This document shows, one piece after another, positions 1 to 10,483 of a stretch of 64,000 nucleotides of DNA; position 1 is the first letter of the stretch; each line of letters begins with the position of its first letter. Position numbers and translations under genes: made by a program. Location of the stretch: positions 22,841,510-22,905,509 of the forward strand of contig NC_058164.1 in NCBI RefSeq assembly GCF_020080835.1. Reading direction: 5' to 3'. The stretch comes from Cotesia glomerata (lineage: Eukaryota > Arthropoda > Insecta > Hymenoptera > Braconidae). The notes under the pieces are model-generated. The model did not search any database and had not been told where the DNA came from. It saw only the letters and a program-made list of their open reading frames with translations.

Positions 1-30
1 TGTTAATTATTTTTTATTTGATTTTACATT

Positions 31-165
31 AATAGTATACTACACTATTAAGGCAGAAAGTTTGAGATTTCTGCACTGCGCGCTATGATGCCCGAGGCGT
101 AGCCTCGGGCATCACGGCGCGCAGTTCAGAGCTCTCAAACTTCTGCCCGTGTAGTGTATACTATT
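31..165. repeat. Palindromic module P1, copy a
   Basis: This is a near-perfect inverted repeat of about 135 bp. It opens with AATAGTATAC and closes with GTATACTATT. The arms contain GGCAGAAAGTTTGAGA and its near complement, and the apex is GGC-GTA-GCC (97-103 reads GCGTAGC). Related copies sit at 2216-2352, 11244-11363 (split by an insertion) and 26955-27090. I see no coding capacity. It behaves like a fold-back MITE or a structural module of a larger element. Confidence 0.8.
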
Positions 166-510
166 TTTGCATACTATTGAAAAATATTTTTTTTTTTATT
201 TTTAGATTAAATAAAACTGAAATTTCTTGAATTCAACAAACATAATGAAGATTATTCTCGGTTAAAAATAGAAAAAACGAGCATGTTATCTGAAAATTAA
301 CAATAATTATTAAAAAATCAAATTAAATTTTTGTTACTGCGTACATTTTTCTAAATAATTCATTAATTAAATAAAGTTGATCCATTTTACACACGTCACT
401 GTCAAACTGAATTTCAGTACAGTACAACCTGGTTATAAGTTACATCGGATGATCTACTCACTCTTACGACAGTTATATTTTTATCTATATCTCTATCTAT
501 ATATGAAATA

Positions 511-1829
511 CTAGCTGTTACCCGACCGCTTCGCTGGGCGCTTTATAGAATTGCATTTTTAGATCTAGACTTGAAATTTAATTAGAGTATTGTTTTGACT
601 TGCACAGATTCCAAATGAGTATTGAAAGTTTTAGTTAATGTCATTGCAAGTCTCATAAGTAAAGTTGAAGTCTGTCTAGCTTCAAGTGCGAAGAATTTTT
701 TTGTCATTTAAAATTTTCTCAGCGACATCAATTTTTCATAGAAAATAAACTTAACATGTTTTTTACATACCCAGTGTTTGGAAAATGCATTCATTTTAAT
801 CAGTAACATTCCCTCGATCCCGTAATAAGAACAATTTATAAGTTATGTAATCAGCAAAAATAACATGTATGTAAAATTCTAAGTTCGTTGACCGAATTAC
901 TACATATAATGTTAAGTTTTGGAAACCTTACAATGACTTTTTTCCCGCTGGTAAAGAGACGTTTGTTGCAAGGAAATTTTTAGCAAATGTTATTGAAACT
1001 CAATAGACAGGGTCTAAATTTTATGTTTCAAAAAGTCCTAGTTGATAAACAACAACATTTTCAGTAGATTTCATAGATATCTAACTATTTTAATTCTTGA
1101 AACCAATTTTACCATAACCTAACATATGATCAGCATATAAATATAAATTTTCAACACTTAGTTCACCAGACATAATTAGCTTCTTTCTTTAACTTTTTTT
1201 TTAAATGACGTGAAATCAATCAAATATTAAGGTTATGTAATAAAAACAAAAGAAAATCGTATTAAAAACAAATGAATGAAAAATGAGTCTTTTGTTTTTA
1301 TTAGCGGGAAAAAATGTATATAAAAATTAATCGTAAAAAAAATGAGAAAGGGTTGATAAAATCCAAAAATAAGTAGCCTATAACCATATATGAAAAATTC
1401 TGCGTCGAAAGGTAGCAGTCCCATCCCGATAGCTTCAGTAGTTTTGACGTCAACTTTTATCAAAGGAACCCTATTTCGTTATATATGTATATTTTCCACC
1501 CACGCATTCGCCCACGCGTAGGTATATATGGAACTAAATTCTCAAAAAAGTAACGTAATAAAAATTATTTCCTTTTATGCCGATAAAAAAAACAAATAAA
1601 TTGAAGAAAAATGCTCGTCTTTTGTTTTTATGGGCGGGAAAAATGTTCATCTAAGTTAAATAGAAATAAAATGGTGAAGGATTGATGGAATTCGAAAAAT
1701 AAGTAGCCTATAACCATCTACAATTCATTCCGCGTCGAATGGTCCTAGTCCCATGTCAATATGTTCAGTAGTTTTTGCGTGATTGACGGTCTACGAAACC
1801 CACTTTCCCTATATATATATATATATAGA
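511..1829 (+). mobile_element. Unclassified element inserted in element A
   Basis: Sequence between GAAATA and TTTCATG is absent from the other two copies of element A, so about 1.3 kb was inserted here. It begins CTAGCTGTTACCCGACCGCT and ends in a TATATA tract. The 3' portion carries wording familiar from many insect interspersed repeats (AAGTAGCCTATAACCAT, then CCCAT...TTCAGTAGTTTT). That style recalls 3' ends of RTE-type LINEs or their derivatives, but no reverse transcriptase is present, so the class is open. The apex-type heptamer GCTTCGC occurs at 528-534. Confidence 0.55.
1265..1800 (+). repeat. Imperfect tandem duplication inside the inserted element
   Basis: Two diverged direct copies of about 210 bp (about 1265-1495 and 1585-1800) share the order AACAAAT..GAA, TCTTTTGTTTTTAT, GCGGGAAAAA, AAGTAGCCTATAACCAT, CCCAT and TTCAGTAGTTTT. 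This suggests a duplicated 3' terminus of the element, or two tandem insertions. Confidence 0.6.
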
Positions 1830-2070
1830 TTTCATGTAAGTAGAAGAAAGAAAGAAATATAACCAAGTTGTACTGTACCATCAATCTTAAATAATCAGCG
1901 TAAACAAAACATAGTTAGTAACAAATGACTAATGTCAGTCGCGGTAACGAAAGCATTTTATGCTCCCGCTGTTATAGAGGGCGAATGTGTAGCTTTACCA
2001 ATGCACGAATCTTCAACTTTCTGCCTCGAAATAGGTGCAAAAGATGTGTACTTTCGACCGAGGTATAAAG

Positions 2071-2215
2071 AAAAATTTTTTTATTTGATGCCTGCCCCCG
2101 CCCCCCGACCAGCAGCACTCGCTTCGCTCGTGCCGTAAATGTCGGGGGCAGGCATCAATTCTTTTTCGATGCAGTACATTAATTATTTTACGTACTTTCG
2201 ACCGGCTATAAAGAA
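2071..2215. repeat. Palindromic module P2 plus element end
   Basis: A palindrome with arms GATGCCTGCCCCCG and CGGGGGCAGGCATC is centred on CACTCGCTTCGCTCGTGCC (GCTTCGC at 2121-2127). It is followed by the terminal sequence CGTACTTTCGACCGGCTATA. The same pair occurs reversed at about 16728-16860 and in the same sense at 26815-26945. The GC-rich hairpin stands out sharply against AT-rich surroundings. Confidence 0.75.
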
Positions 2216-2352
2216 AAATAGTATACACTATTAGGGCAGAAAATTTGAGATTTCTGAACTGCGTGCCATGATGCCCTCGGCTACGTCTCAGGCATCATGG
2301 CGCGCAGTGCAGAAATCTCAAACTTTCTGCCCTAATAGTGTAATATACTATT
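2216..2352. repeat. Palindromic module P1, copy b
   Basis: Inverted repeat with ends ATAGTATACAC and GTGTAATATACTATT, and arms TTTGAGATTTCTG...CAGAAATCTCAAA. The apex GGCTACGTC (2279-2287) is one base off the GCTACGC seen in other copies. It abuts the CGACCGGCTATAAAG end of module P2, exactly as in the copy at 26945-27090. Confidence 0.8.
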
Positions 2353-2740
2353 GCGTCATTGCGTCAAAAAATTTAGTATTAAAAATTTTCATGTTAAATA
2401 TTTTACACTTTTATGTGTAAATTTAACATTTATTCTGTTAAATTAACACAAAAAAGTGTTAAATATTTTTTTGCTTGACGGGCAGAAAGCGTCAACTTTC
2501 GGTCCGCTGCGCTAAACGAAGTTGCCCCTTTCTGCCTTCGTCGAGCAAAAAAATAGTATACACTCCACGGGAAGTAAATAAGAAAGCCTCAGATCACATG
2601 TTATTGTTGGCCGAGGGGAAGCCGACATTTCTTACTTTACTTCCCTAGGTGTTCAATATACTATTAACACAAAAATTTTTAACACTAAACTTTTTGACGC
2701 AATGACGCAAAATTTTTTACTGTGTAATTTTATCAAACTG
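2353..2740. mobile_element. MITE M, copy split by P3-P4
   Basis: The outer parts (GCGTCATTGCGTCAAAAAAT at 2354 and TTTTTGACGCAATGACGC at about 2690-2707, closing in TTTTTTACTGTGTA) are the inverted arms of a short AT-rich MITE. A compact complete relative lies at 23334-23456. The arms are separated by a P3-P4 palindrome pair, which probably inserted into this MITE. Confidence 0.6.
2463..2668. repeat. Palindrome pair P3-P4, copy 1
   Basis: P3 (about 2471-2548) has arms GGGCAGAAAGCGTCAACTTT and AAGTTGCCCCTTTCTGCC, with apex GCTGCGC at 2506-2512. P4 (about 2550-2668) starts ATAGTATACAC and ends CAATATACTATT, with arms GGGAAGTAAATAAGAAAG...TTTCTTACTTTACTTCCC. The two occur together in the same order at 4876-5117 and in reversed order at 18396-18612, so they behave as a unit. 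Confidence 0.75.
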
Positions 2741-2860
2741 GAAATTTACCGCTAACCTCAAAACACCAACTCTTTGGCCCAGTCATTGCTTCTTAGTGAA
2801 CACAGCAATAAATCTACTTTTTTATTGATATGTTCATAAATAATCCATTGTTATCCTCAC

Positions 2861-2967
2861 CTCGAGTGCATATCACTGTTGTGCAGTATCTGAAGTTTCC
2901 ACTCTCCATTCGCACAAACGCAACAAGGAATAAACAAAATAATCTTTAAAATCACTAAGGCATTCAT
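2861..2967 (-). CDS. 5'-nucleotidase family, exon 1 only (third paralogue)
   Basis: Reading the minus strand from 2967 gives 35 codons plus two bases. There is an N-terminal hydrophobic signal sequence (MNALVILKIILFIPCCVCA), then GEWKLQILHNSDMHS, matching the first conserved block of 5'-nucleotidases (Asp and His of the D-x-H metal pair). A donor GTGAGG follows in phase 2, the same phase and place as in the two complete paralogues (30179 and 34908). The asparagine usually before the metal-binding Asp is Ser here. I could not find exon 2 between 1 and 2860, which is all repeats. The gene either continues beyond the window edge or is an orphan exon. The call of a 5'-nucleotidase exon is firm; its function is not. 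Confidence 0.75.
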
Positions 2968-3869
2968 TTTAAATTAAAAATCTATTACCGGTTTTTTGTT
3001 TCAATTAAATATCTTCTTAATTGATAAAAATAACATCTTTTTCGTACGTTGCTAACTTGAAAATATCAAGACGTAATTTAAATTTAAATTTCAAATAATA
3101 GTAAATTAAAATAACAAGCACCATGCATGGAATATTAGAAATAACTAATGTTATCGCGTAAACCCACCGCTGTGTGAACCTTTAAATATTATCTATCACT
3201 AGACCATCAATAAATTACATTAAGCTTATCTACAGTAGATGATAGTACTACAGGCACGATATAAATTTAAAAATAAATTGAAAATATTTTCTTCATTTCT
3301 CACGATAATTACTCATCACTCCTTTTTTCTTCGTCATTCATATACATCCATACATAGTATCACATAATTATAGACAATTATTTAACTCTAGATAACTAAA
3401 AATGTAATCATTGAGGAATGAACTACAGATAAAACTTTCCAATCAACATTTAACCGGCTGATATCAAATTTTTGAGATTGTAACTGTGAAAATTGATAAT
3501 CGAAAATATTTATTAATTTTTTTAAAGTTTTATTCAATTAATTGAGGTGACTGATTAATTTAATTTTAGTAGAGAAATTTAATCAATTTTATTCTGATTA
3601 AAAATTTAATTAACTGCATTATGATGAGGAATCGAACACACGAGTCATGAAACTACTGTTAAAAATTGTTTCAAATAAATAATAAATGTCATACATGGCT
3701 AAAATAATTTTTCGATTAAAGAGCACTCATTGATGCTTCGCATTATAAATATTGGAAGAACAGAGGAATTTTTATTCTCATAGTTTTGATTTAGTTGATG
3801 TAATAAACAATAATTATATTTTTGTTGTATTAATATAAAATATTGTAACTCTACACAGGAAAAAAAAAA
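2968..3869. other. Upstream region of 5'-nucleotidase exon, no gene seen
   Basis: AT-rich sequence that must hold the promoter of the exon at 2861-2967. I see no convincing TATA/initiator pair and no ORF. On the minus strand 3627-3645 contains GTGTTCGATTCCTC, which resembles a tRNA B box, but no tRNA folds around it. Confidence 0.4.
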
Positions 3870-4725
3870 TTAGAAAAACGGTTCACCCTAAATAAAGGCC
3901 ATCCCTGCAACTTCCCGCTAATTCCATTCCTGGGCGCTTAAAATTGTACTTATGACATTTTTGAGATTTTTGAGCTCAAAATAAAATTTATGTGATATTT
4001 TGAGCTCGCTGAGTTCAAAGAAATTATATTTCTATGCATTTGAGCTCTCCCAGCTCAAAAGTCTGATAGAAGTTTCATAGAACACTATTTTTGGAATTTT
4101 CAAACCGCAATAACTTTTGAATGGATCAACCAATTTTCACGCGGTTAGCGGAATTCGACGCAGTTTTATCATCCTCATAAGTTATTTTCAGGTTTTAATT
4201 GATCAAACTAGAAATTTCGAAGTAATTCCGAAAAAACACTTTTTTCGGTTTTCTTTCCTGCACGATATCTCTCGAACGAATTAACCGATTTTGACCAGAT
4301 TAGTGGCGATCGACGTGGTTTTTCAAGGTTAAAAGCTGATTAGTTTTTGGAGTTGATCGATAAAGCCGTTCGAAAGTTATTAAAAAAAACCACTTTTGAA
4401 AAAATTTTTTTTTACAGTTATTTTTAGATTTTTCGAAATCTATCGGTGCGAATCGATCCAAATTGTATCCAAAATCTAAGATTGGACAAACCCTTTCGAA
4501 TGGCGCCAACCGCGATCGAATCGGTCGTGCCATTCAAAAGTTATGAGAAGTTTACATACTTACATACACACACACATAGTGACAACATCGCGGGGGTAGT
4601 CTGGGAAGCTTCCTATGACCTTAAAACGTCGAGATCTGATGAAAACTCAATTCTTGCAAAATGGGGTGAAAACAATAACTTCCCGATTTTTGAAAATCTT
4701 CGATTTTTTTAGCGGGAATTTAAAA
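3870..4725 (+). mobile_element. (AC)n-bearing repeat family, copy 1
   Basis: It begins TTAGAAAAACGGTTCACCC, then AACTTCCCGCTAA about 40 bp in, and closes with TTAGCGGGAATTT, so AACTTCCCGCTAA and its complement form inverted repeats near the ends. The body has GAGCTC-centred palindromes and a short AC tract (4563-4577). Five further copies lie at 5361-11175, 16991-17920, 38860-39131, 39132-40162 and 40239-43215. I found no transposase; it is a non-autonomous element of unknown superfamily. Confidence 0.7.
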
Positions 4726-4875
4726 ATTCTTGACTGGAGTGTAAATTTTCTTTGCTCAAGAAAATATTAAGGAAGATTGAAAATTTCTTGAATGAAGTCA
4801 AAGTTTTTTGAGTCAAGAAAATTTCTTCTCGCTTCAAAATAACTTTTGTCTTCATTAAACTTTTCTTGGAGCAAG

Positions 4876-5117
4876 AAATTTTTTTTTTGCTCGACGGGCA
4901 GAAAGCGTCAACTTTCGGCCCGCTACGCTGAACGAAGTTGCTACTTTCTGCCTTCGTCGAGCAAAAAAATAGCATACACTCCTCAGAAAGTAAATAAGAA
5001 AGCCTCAGATCACATGTTTGTTGACATTACTTATCACACATTACATATTACATTACGTATTACATGTGATCTGAGACATTTATTACTTTACTTCCCTCGG
5101 TGTGTAATATACTATTT
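4876..5117. repeat. Palindrome pair P3-P4, copy 2
   Basis: P3 (4889-4966) has arms CTCGACGGGCAGAAAG and CTTTCTGCCTTCGTCGAG, with apex GCTACGC at 4922-4928. P4 (4970-5117) has outer arms ATAGCATACAC and GTGTAATATACTAT and inner CTCAGATCACATG...CATGTGATCTGAG. The P4 loop here is an ACATTAC-rich stretch instead of the GCGAAGC-type apex seen at 18467-18473. Confidence 0.75.
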
Positions 5118-5524
5118 CTGTGTAAAAATTTTTGTCAATTAATTTTGGATACGATATTGTAATTAAATGATAAAAACTGATTATCTGAAGATAACGTCTA
5201 ATAGTTTCGATGCTTATTTATTGGATTTTAGTCTTAGTTGAAAACACACCTTGTTAAAGGTAATAATTCCTAACGAATAATTAAATAAAAAAATCAAAAT
5301 TTTATTTAATTTTTTTCCATACAATTGTAATTTCTCAAATTAATTATTAAATTCTTCATTTTTAACTTCCCACTAAGAAAATCTCAGATATTCAAAAATC
5401 GGGAAGTTATTAGTTTTACCCCGTTTTATAAAAATCGAGTTTTCATCAGATCTCGACGTTTGAGGGTCACAGGATGCTTCCCTGACTATTCCCGCGAAGG
5501 TGCCGCTATGTCTGGATGTATTTG

Positions 5525-5571
<47 letters not shown>

Positions 5572-5803
5572 TTTTTTTTTGTAAAGAGGTACGAAAAAAG
5601 ATCTTCAAAAGACACCGGTATCATTAACTCTGCCGCCCATCTTCCGGCAGATATCGATAGTCGGTAGTGTGGAGATTTTTACCCACTAAAAAAAAAACAT
5701 TCCTCTTCCCCTCTCCCCTAGATGGTACGGGGAGGACTGGATTGGAACCGCGTTAACGTTACTTCAATCCAGTCGTGCTGCGTCTCACGACGCCTACTCC
5801 TGG

Positions 5804-8794
5804 CTACTGGTCCCTTTCTGCGATTTTGTCTTTCAGGAGGTGCTGTGCATAAACTGCAACAGCTGACCAGTTTTCCTCTTGTTTGATCATATAGGTCACC
5901 AGGCTTGAGGGGGAGAGCCTGGTGCCTATGATCTCTTCGGTGCTTCTTCTGTAGTCCTTCCATCGAGCACACTCGAAGAATGTGGTTCGGCGTCGTCGAT
6001 TTTATCCGGGCAGTATTTGCACGTTGGTGTGCTGTGCAAACCCATCTTGAAAAGATAGGCATTGAACTGCCCATGTCCCGTCAATAGCTGGGTCAGGAAG
6101 AAGTCCGTATCCCCGTGCTTCCGAGAGAGCCAGACGTTGATGTTTGGGATCAGGCGCGCCGTCCATCTGCCCGTCTCTCCCGATGTCCATCAGTCCTGCC
6201 ACTCTTGCTGCGTTTCCGCCTTTATCCTCGTTCTTGTGTCCTTCATGTTATCATCACTGTCTTTAGCGTCATAGAGTTTTGCTCTTTCGAACGCTAATAG
6301 GTCGATGGGCGCGGCTCCTGCAATGACCAATACAGCCGCTTCGGAAACTGTGCGGTAGGCGCAGGCAACCCTGAGAGCGCCTCGCCGCTGTACTGCTGCG
6401 ATCTTTCGCCGGTAGGTCTTCTGCTTTAATATGTCTGCCCATATCTCCGCTTCATAAAGCAGTACCGAGTGGACTGCTTCTAGAAGAACTCTTCTCTTTT
6501 TTGTTCTTAGTCCCATGGTGTTGGTCATAATTCGTGCTAGGCTAGACACAGTCTTGCTGGCTTTCTTGCATGCACTGTCGAGGTGTTCACGGAAAGATAG
6601 TTTCTCGTCTATCATTACCCCTAGATACCGCAGGGCCCTTGTTGACGTCAGCGTTGTTCCTCCCATGTCCATAGCGAATGGTTTTGGAAACCATTTTTGA
6701 CGGGTCAAAACGACCATTTCGGTTTTCTGTTTGGCGAGTTTCAGGTGATGCTTATCGAGCCAAGTCTCGACGGTGTCGATGGTTTCCCGAACTAGCAGTT
6801 CGGCCTCTTCCACGCTGTCCGCCACTATAGTGGCTGCAACGTCGTCTGCAAAGCCTGTTAGCTCTACTTGCTCTGGCAACGGGATTTCAAGAAGCTCGTC
6901 ATAGTCTGCGTTCCATAGATCAGGCCCCATTATTGAGCCTTGCGGCACGCCAGCCGTTATGGCGTATTCTTGTGGGCTTTCAGTAGTTTCCACTATTTGC
7001 TTTCTATCGTCAAGGTAGTTGTCGACTAGTGCCAGATTTTCTGGCTCCACGTCAAACTTGTGCTCCAGAGCGTCTAAAATGTCTCCCCAATTTGCGCTGT
7101 TAAATGCGTTTTTGACATCTAGCGTGAGGAGAAGACATACTTTACGGACTTTGAGGCTACCAGACCATGCTTGTGTTGCTGTCTTTATGACTTTCTTGAT
7201 CGCTCCGACTGTCGAATGACCTTTCCGGAAGCCATGCTGGTTGGTCGCAAAACCTCCAGCACGGTCGATGTCGTCGCGAAGTCTCCCTTGTATGAGCTTC
7301 TCGAGCAGTTTTCCAGCAATGTCTAGCATACAGAGTGGTCTAAACGACGAAGGTGTTATGGGGGTTCCCTCACCTTTGTTTAAGAGAACCAATCTCTGCC
7401 GTTTCCAGACCGCGGAAAAGGTGCCAGTTGCCAAGCATGCGTTGTAGGTGTTCAGGAGTAAGTCTGGGTATTCCAGGGCTATAATCTTGATCACCAATGC
7501 CGGGATGCCATCAGGTCCAGATGCCTTTCCTGTTTTGAGTGACGGCCGCGTCTTGTAGTTCATTAGTTGTGAAGGGCGTTACTTCGTTGTTTTTAGTGTA
7601 GTGTTTCTTCCCCCGCGGCGGGTGTTTGGGGAAAAACTTCGCTACGATGCTATCCATTAAGGCTGGAGACTTCGGCGCCTCTGGTGAAGCCTTTCCAAGT
7701 CGTTTGGCGACAATTTGGTAGGCTTTACCCCAGATGTCATTGTCGAGATCGTTGCAGATCTCTTTCCACAACTTTGCTTTACTTGCTTTGATGGCTCGAT
7801 TTAGCGTCTTTTTGGCCTGCTTGTACTCTTTTGAATACAAGTCCTGGCTTGGGGAGCGTTTGGCGGCTCTCGTTGCGCGGCGACGTAGTTGATGGCACAT
7901 TTTGCGAAGTTCCGCTATGTCTGTTGACCACCAGTACGCCGGCCTGCGAAAACTCCGGTTTTTCAACCGCGGCATAGAGGCGTCACATGCGGCGGAAATC
8001 TCCTTCATCGTATTTAGTACTGTCCTTTCTCTCTCGCTGCAAGTATCCGGAGTCGGGTTGTTCTGAAGGGTAGACCAGCTCCGTGCAAGTGAAGCTCGCA
8101 GTGCCACTGGATCAAGCTTCCTGACATTCCACTTTCGCTTAGAAAGATCGTGTTGTGGTACCGGAGCAGATGCCAATCCAACGTTAAATGTCACGAACTG
8201 GTGATCACTGCCACTGTATTTTTCGGATACTGTCCAGTTTTCAATCATGTTGGCAATTTTTGGAGTCGCCAACGAAATGTCGAGGATGGACTCTTGGTAC
8301 CCCGGTCTTCTGAAAGTCGTGGTGCTCCCAGTATTTAGCACTATGAGGTCGAGTCTAGCCACGACGTCAGCGACCTCGTTGCCTCTGGTGTCGGAGAAAT
8401 CAGCGCCCCATTCAGCCGATTTAGCATTGAAGTCACCAGCTACGATAACTTCGCCGTCGAACTTGGTGATCACATCCTCTATATTTGCCAGTTTCTGTCG
8501 GAACACACTAATCCCTTCGTTAGGTGAGAGATAGACGCTCATGAAGTAGGTTATGGGGGTTTGAATCCAGACAAAACCTGCTCCACTTCCACTGTTGATG
8601 GTGGTAACGTTCTTTGTATTTGCAATCCAGATTGCCGCCGTGCCAGTTTTGTCTGCGAACCATGCTCTATCTTGGAGGTTTAGATATTGCTCACAGATGA
8701 AGCAAACGTTGATCCTCTCTTCAAAGACTCGCTGGCGAAGTAAATTTTGCGCCAACACACATCTATTCAGGTTTCCTTGAAGTATGCGTGTCAT
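5804..8794 (-). pseudogene. R1-type ORF2: APE endonuclease plus reverse transcriptase (broken)
   Basis: The N-terminal part (8794-about 7530) is an APE-type endonuclease with GDFNAKSAEWG and, before the RT, SGSDHQFV; it would nick the target strand. The reverse transcriptase follows (KASGPDGIPA, NGFRKG-like QHGFRKGHS, DVKNAFNSANW, AGVPQGS, and the catalytic box GFADDVA), then a thumb region and a C-terminal CxxC-type zinc motif (CKYCPD). The frame is broken by a one-base shift near 7535 between the endonuclease and RT, a TGA at 6192-6190 and a further shift near 6000. The last stop, TAG, is at 5806-5804. It starts 72 bp after the ORF1 stop in another frame, as usual for R1 elements. Clearly a retrotransposon polyprotein, clearly defective. 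Confidence 0.88.
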
Positions 8795-8865
8795 TTCTGC
8801 CCTTTCGTAGCTTCGGCAAGTGCGGTGCGGAATACCTTACAAGCCCCGGAGCCTGAAATATGACA

Positions 8866-10266
8866 TCAGCTGTCTGGAGCTTCTTGTTCCTGTGTAAAGA
8901 GGAAGCACTTTGGCTGTTCAACGCAGCCTGCAGCTTTGTGGTTTCCTCCCCCGCATTTAAAGCAGCACTTGCTTCTGTCAGGCCCCTTGCAGGAGTTCGT
9001 CGCGTGCCCGTATCCGAGGCATCTGATACAGCGTGTTACTTTTACAACTGGTTGAATGCGGCAGTTGACCCATCCGATCATTATACGAGCCTTGTCAAGG
9101 ATTTTGAACGCGCTAGCCTCATCTATCTCGCAGAAGGCTGCCCGGTTGCCCCGTCGAGTAGGCTTTGTCAAATTTACCCGTTTGATCTCCAGGCTGTCGG
9201 TGAAGTCACGTTTGAGTGCTTCGCGGACGTCGTTCTCAGTAGTGATGGCATCCAAGTCCAGGATCTCGATCGTTGCTTTTGGTGTAAACGTTCTGACTGT
9301 ACCGATGTTAGCAGTTGTTGTTTTTATCGCAGCCGTGAAAGCGGTAGTGTCTTCAGTCTTGCAACCTATTTCTAGAAGAACGCCCCCTTGCTTCGTTTGT
9401 TTGATAGACTTTATGTCTACTCCAGTCTCTGTCGGATTAACCTTGGCTTTGATTTCCTCGAGAAGATCGGCCTATGTTCGCCCTTCAGCTGGTTGGACAA
9501 GCACAGCTTTAGTTTTTATCTTCTTCCTCCTCGGTTTCTTGGAGCCAACAATGCTTGGCTGGTTTTGGGCTGTAGCAAATTGAGCCACTGGCTCCTGTTC
9601 TTCCTTTTTCTTGTTTTTCCGAGTCATTTTGGTCCAGGTATCACCCCGGGCTGTCTTCTTATGTGCTGGCTTATCGATTTCCGAGGAAGGGCTGGGCGTG
9701 GATAGCGGCCTCTTCTTGTTTTTCTCTTCTCTATGCTGTGTTTTCTCAGGAGTGACCGAAAACGTCTGGGATTTTTTGTTCAGATCCGGAGATGTTTGCG
9801 TGGTTCTCGCCGACTTCGTTGCTGGTTTGTTGGCCAACTTATATGCCGTGGCAATGGACGCTACTATTTTTCTGAGTTCATGGTGGAGATTTCGTTTATC
9901 CTTTATGAACTCAGCTAATTCTTCGATCTTGCTACCGAGCCGTTCCATTGGCGATTGTTGACCGGTGACAGTCGGTAGAGAGTTTATCCTCCCTCGGCAT
10001 GTGTGAGTATTGACGGCAGTAACAGGTCTTCCACCTATTGGAGGAAAGTTTGTTTGCTGTGCGTCTACTTCCATCAGAGCTGTTTCTTTACTCCCTGTAG
10101 CATTGCTAGCATTGCTAGACAGCAGAGCCATGGAGTCTACTCCACTGTTCAAACGGTCGCTTGATAACGACGAGTTCAGGCCCGTTTGTACGCCTTCCCT
10201 CGCCGGCACTGAGGTATCCCTCCTCTGCACCGTAGACGATATTTGAAATTGTTCTGACATTTCCAT
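8866..10266 (-). pseudogene. R1-type ORF1 (gag-like, zinc knuckles) with in-frame stop
   Basis: From 10266 the minus strand encodes a 466-codon frame interrupted once by TAG at 9474-9472, with no change of frame afterwards. The N-terminal half is rich in Ser/Thr and then Lys/Arg (nuclear-localisation-like basic runs near the stop). The C-terminal part has CCHC knuckles CIRCLGYGHATNSC and CFKCGGGNHKAAGC, followed by a degenerate third (CVEQPKCF). ORF1 proteins of the R1 clade bind element RNA and steer it to the target. A single stop in an otherwise open frame could be recent decay or, less likely, readthrough. Confidence 0.85.
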
Positions 10267-10407
10267 ACCATCTTTTGCTAGGTTTTAGTCCACCCCGAGT
10301 ATTCTATTTCCTCGGTACCCGACACATCTGACGTGCAGATTTGCCGGGCATTCCCCTATCCGCCACCTGGGGAGGCGCCCGATGCGGGACCCAGCAAGCC
10401 CGACACG

Positions 10408-10410
<3 letters not shown>

Positions 10411-10481
<71 letters not shown>
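10411..10481. repeat. (TG)n microsatellite at R1 5' junction
   Basis: A pure TG run of about 70 bp directly abuts the 5' end of the retrotransposon. A shorter interrupted GT tract (5520-5554) borders the 3' poly-A side. Confidence 0.9.

Positions 10482-10483
<2 letters not shown>

Larger units (their letters stand above)
166..2070 (+). mobile_element. Non-autonomous element A, copy 1 (interrupted)
   Basis: This is the body of a repeat also present at about 16860-18395 (same strand) and 26207-26810 (reverse). It ends near 2044-2070 in CGTACTTTCGACCGAGGTATAAAG, matched in inverted form by the CGTACTTTCGACCGGCTATAAAG end at 2190-2212, so the unit has terminal inverted repeats containing CGGTCGAAAGTACG. 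It is interrupted at 511-1829 by another element; the uninterrupted sequence is visible near 18150-18160 and 26450. A 46-codon frame from 1926 with two CxxC pairs is noted among the findings. Confidence 0.7.
5555..10410 (-). mobile_element. R1-clade non-LTR retrotransposon, near full length, decayed
   Basis: On the minus strand this reads: a 5' UTR (10410-10267), ORF1 with zinc knuckles (10266-8866), ORF2 with APE endonuclease and reverse transcriptase (8794-5804), a 3' UTR, and a poly-A tail (T run at 5555-5580). Both flanks are (AC)n/(TG)n microsatellite. Members of the R1 clade known as Mino and Waldo insert into (AC)n or (ACAY)n repeats, which fits. ORF lesions show it is no longer autonomous. 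Length and domain order are typical of the clade. Confidence 0.88.

Noticed and set aside
2740..2830. Exon 2 of the third 5'-nucleotidase immediately after its first exon
   Set aside because: An acceptor-like AG at about 2818 would open with Phe as expected, but the frame does not match the family and meets a stop within ten codons.
8860..9583. Long plus-strand ORFs of 171 and 175 aa
   Set aside because: They are antisense shadows of the R1 ORF1 on the minus strand; the minus-strand translation has clear zinc knuckles.
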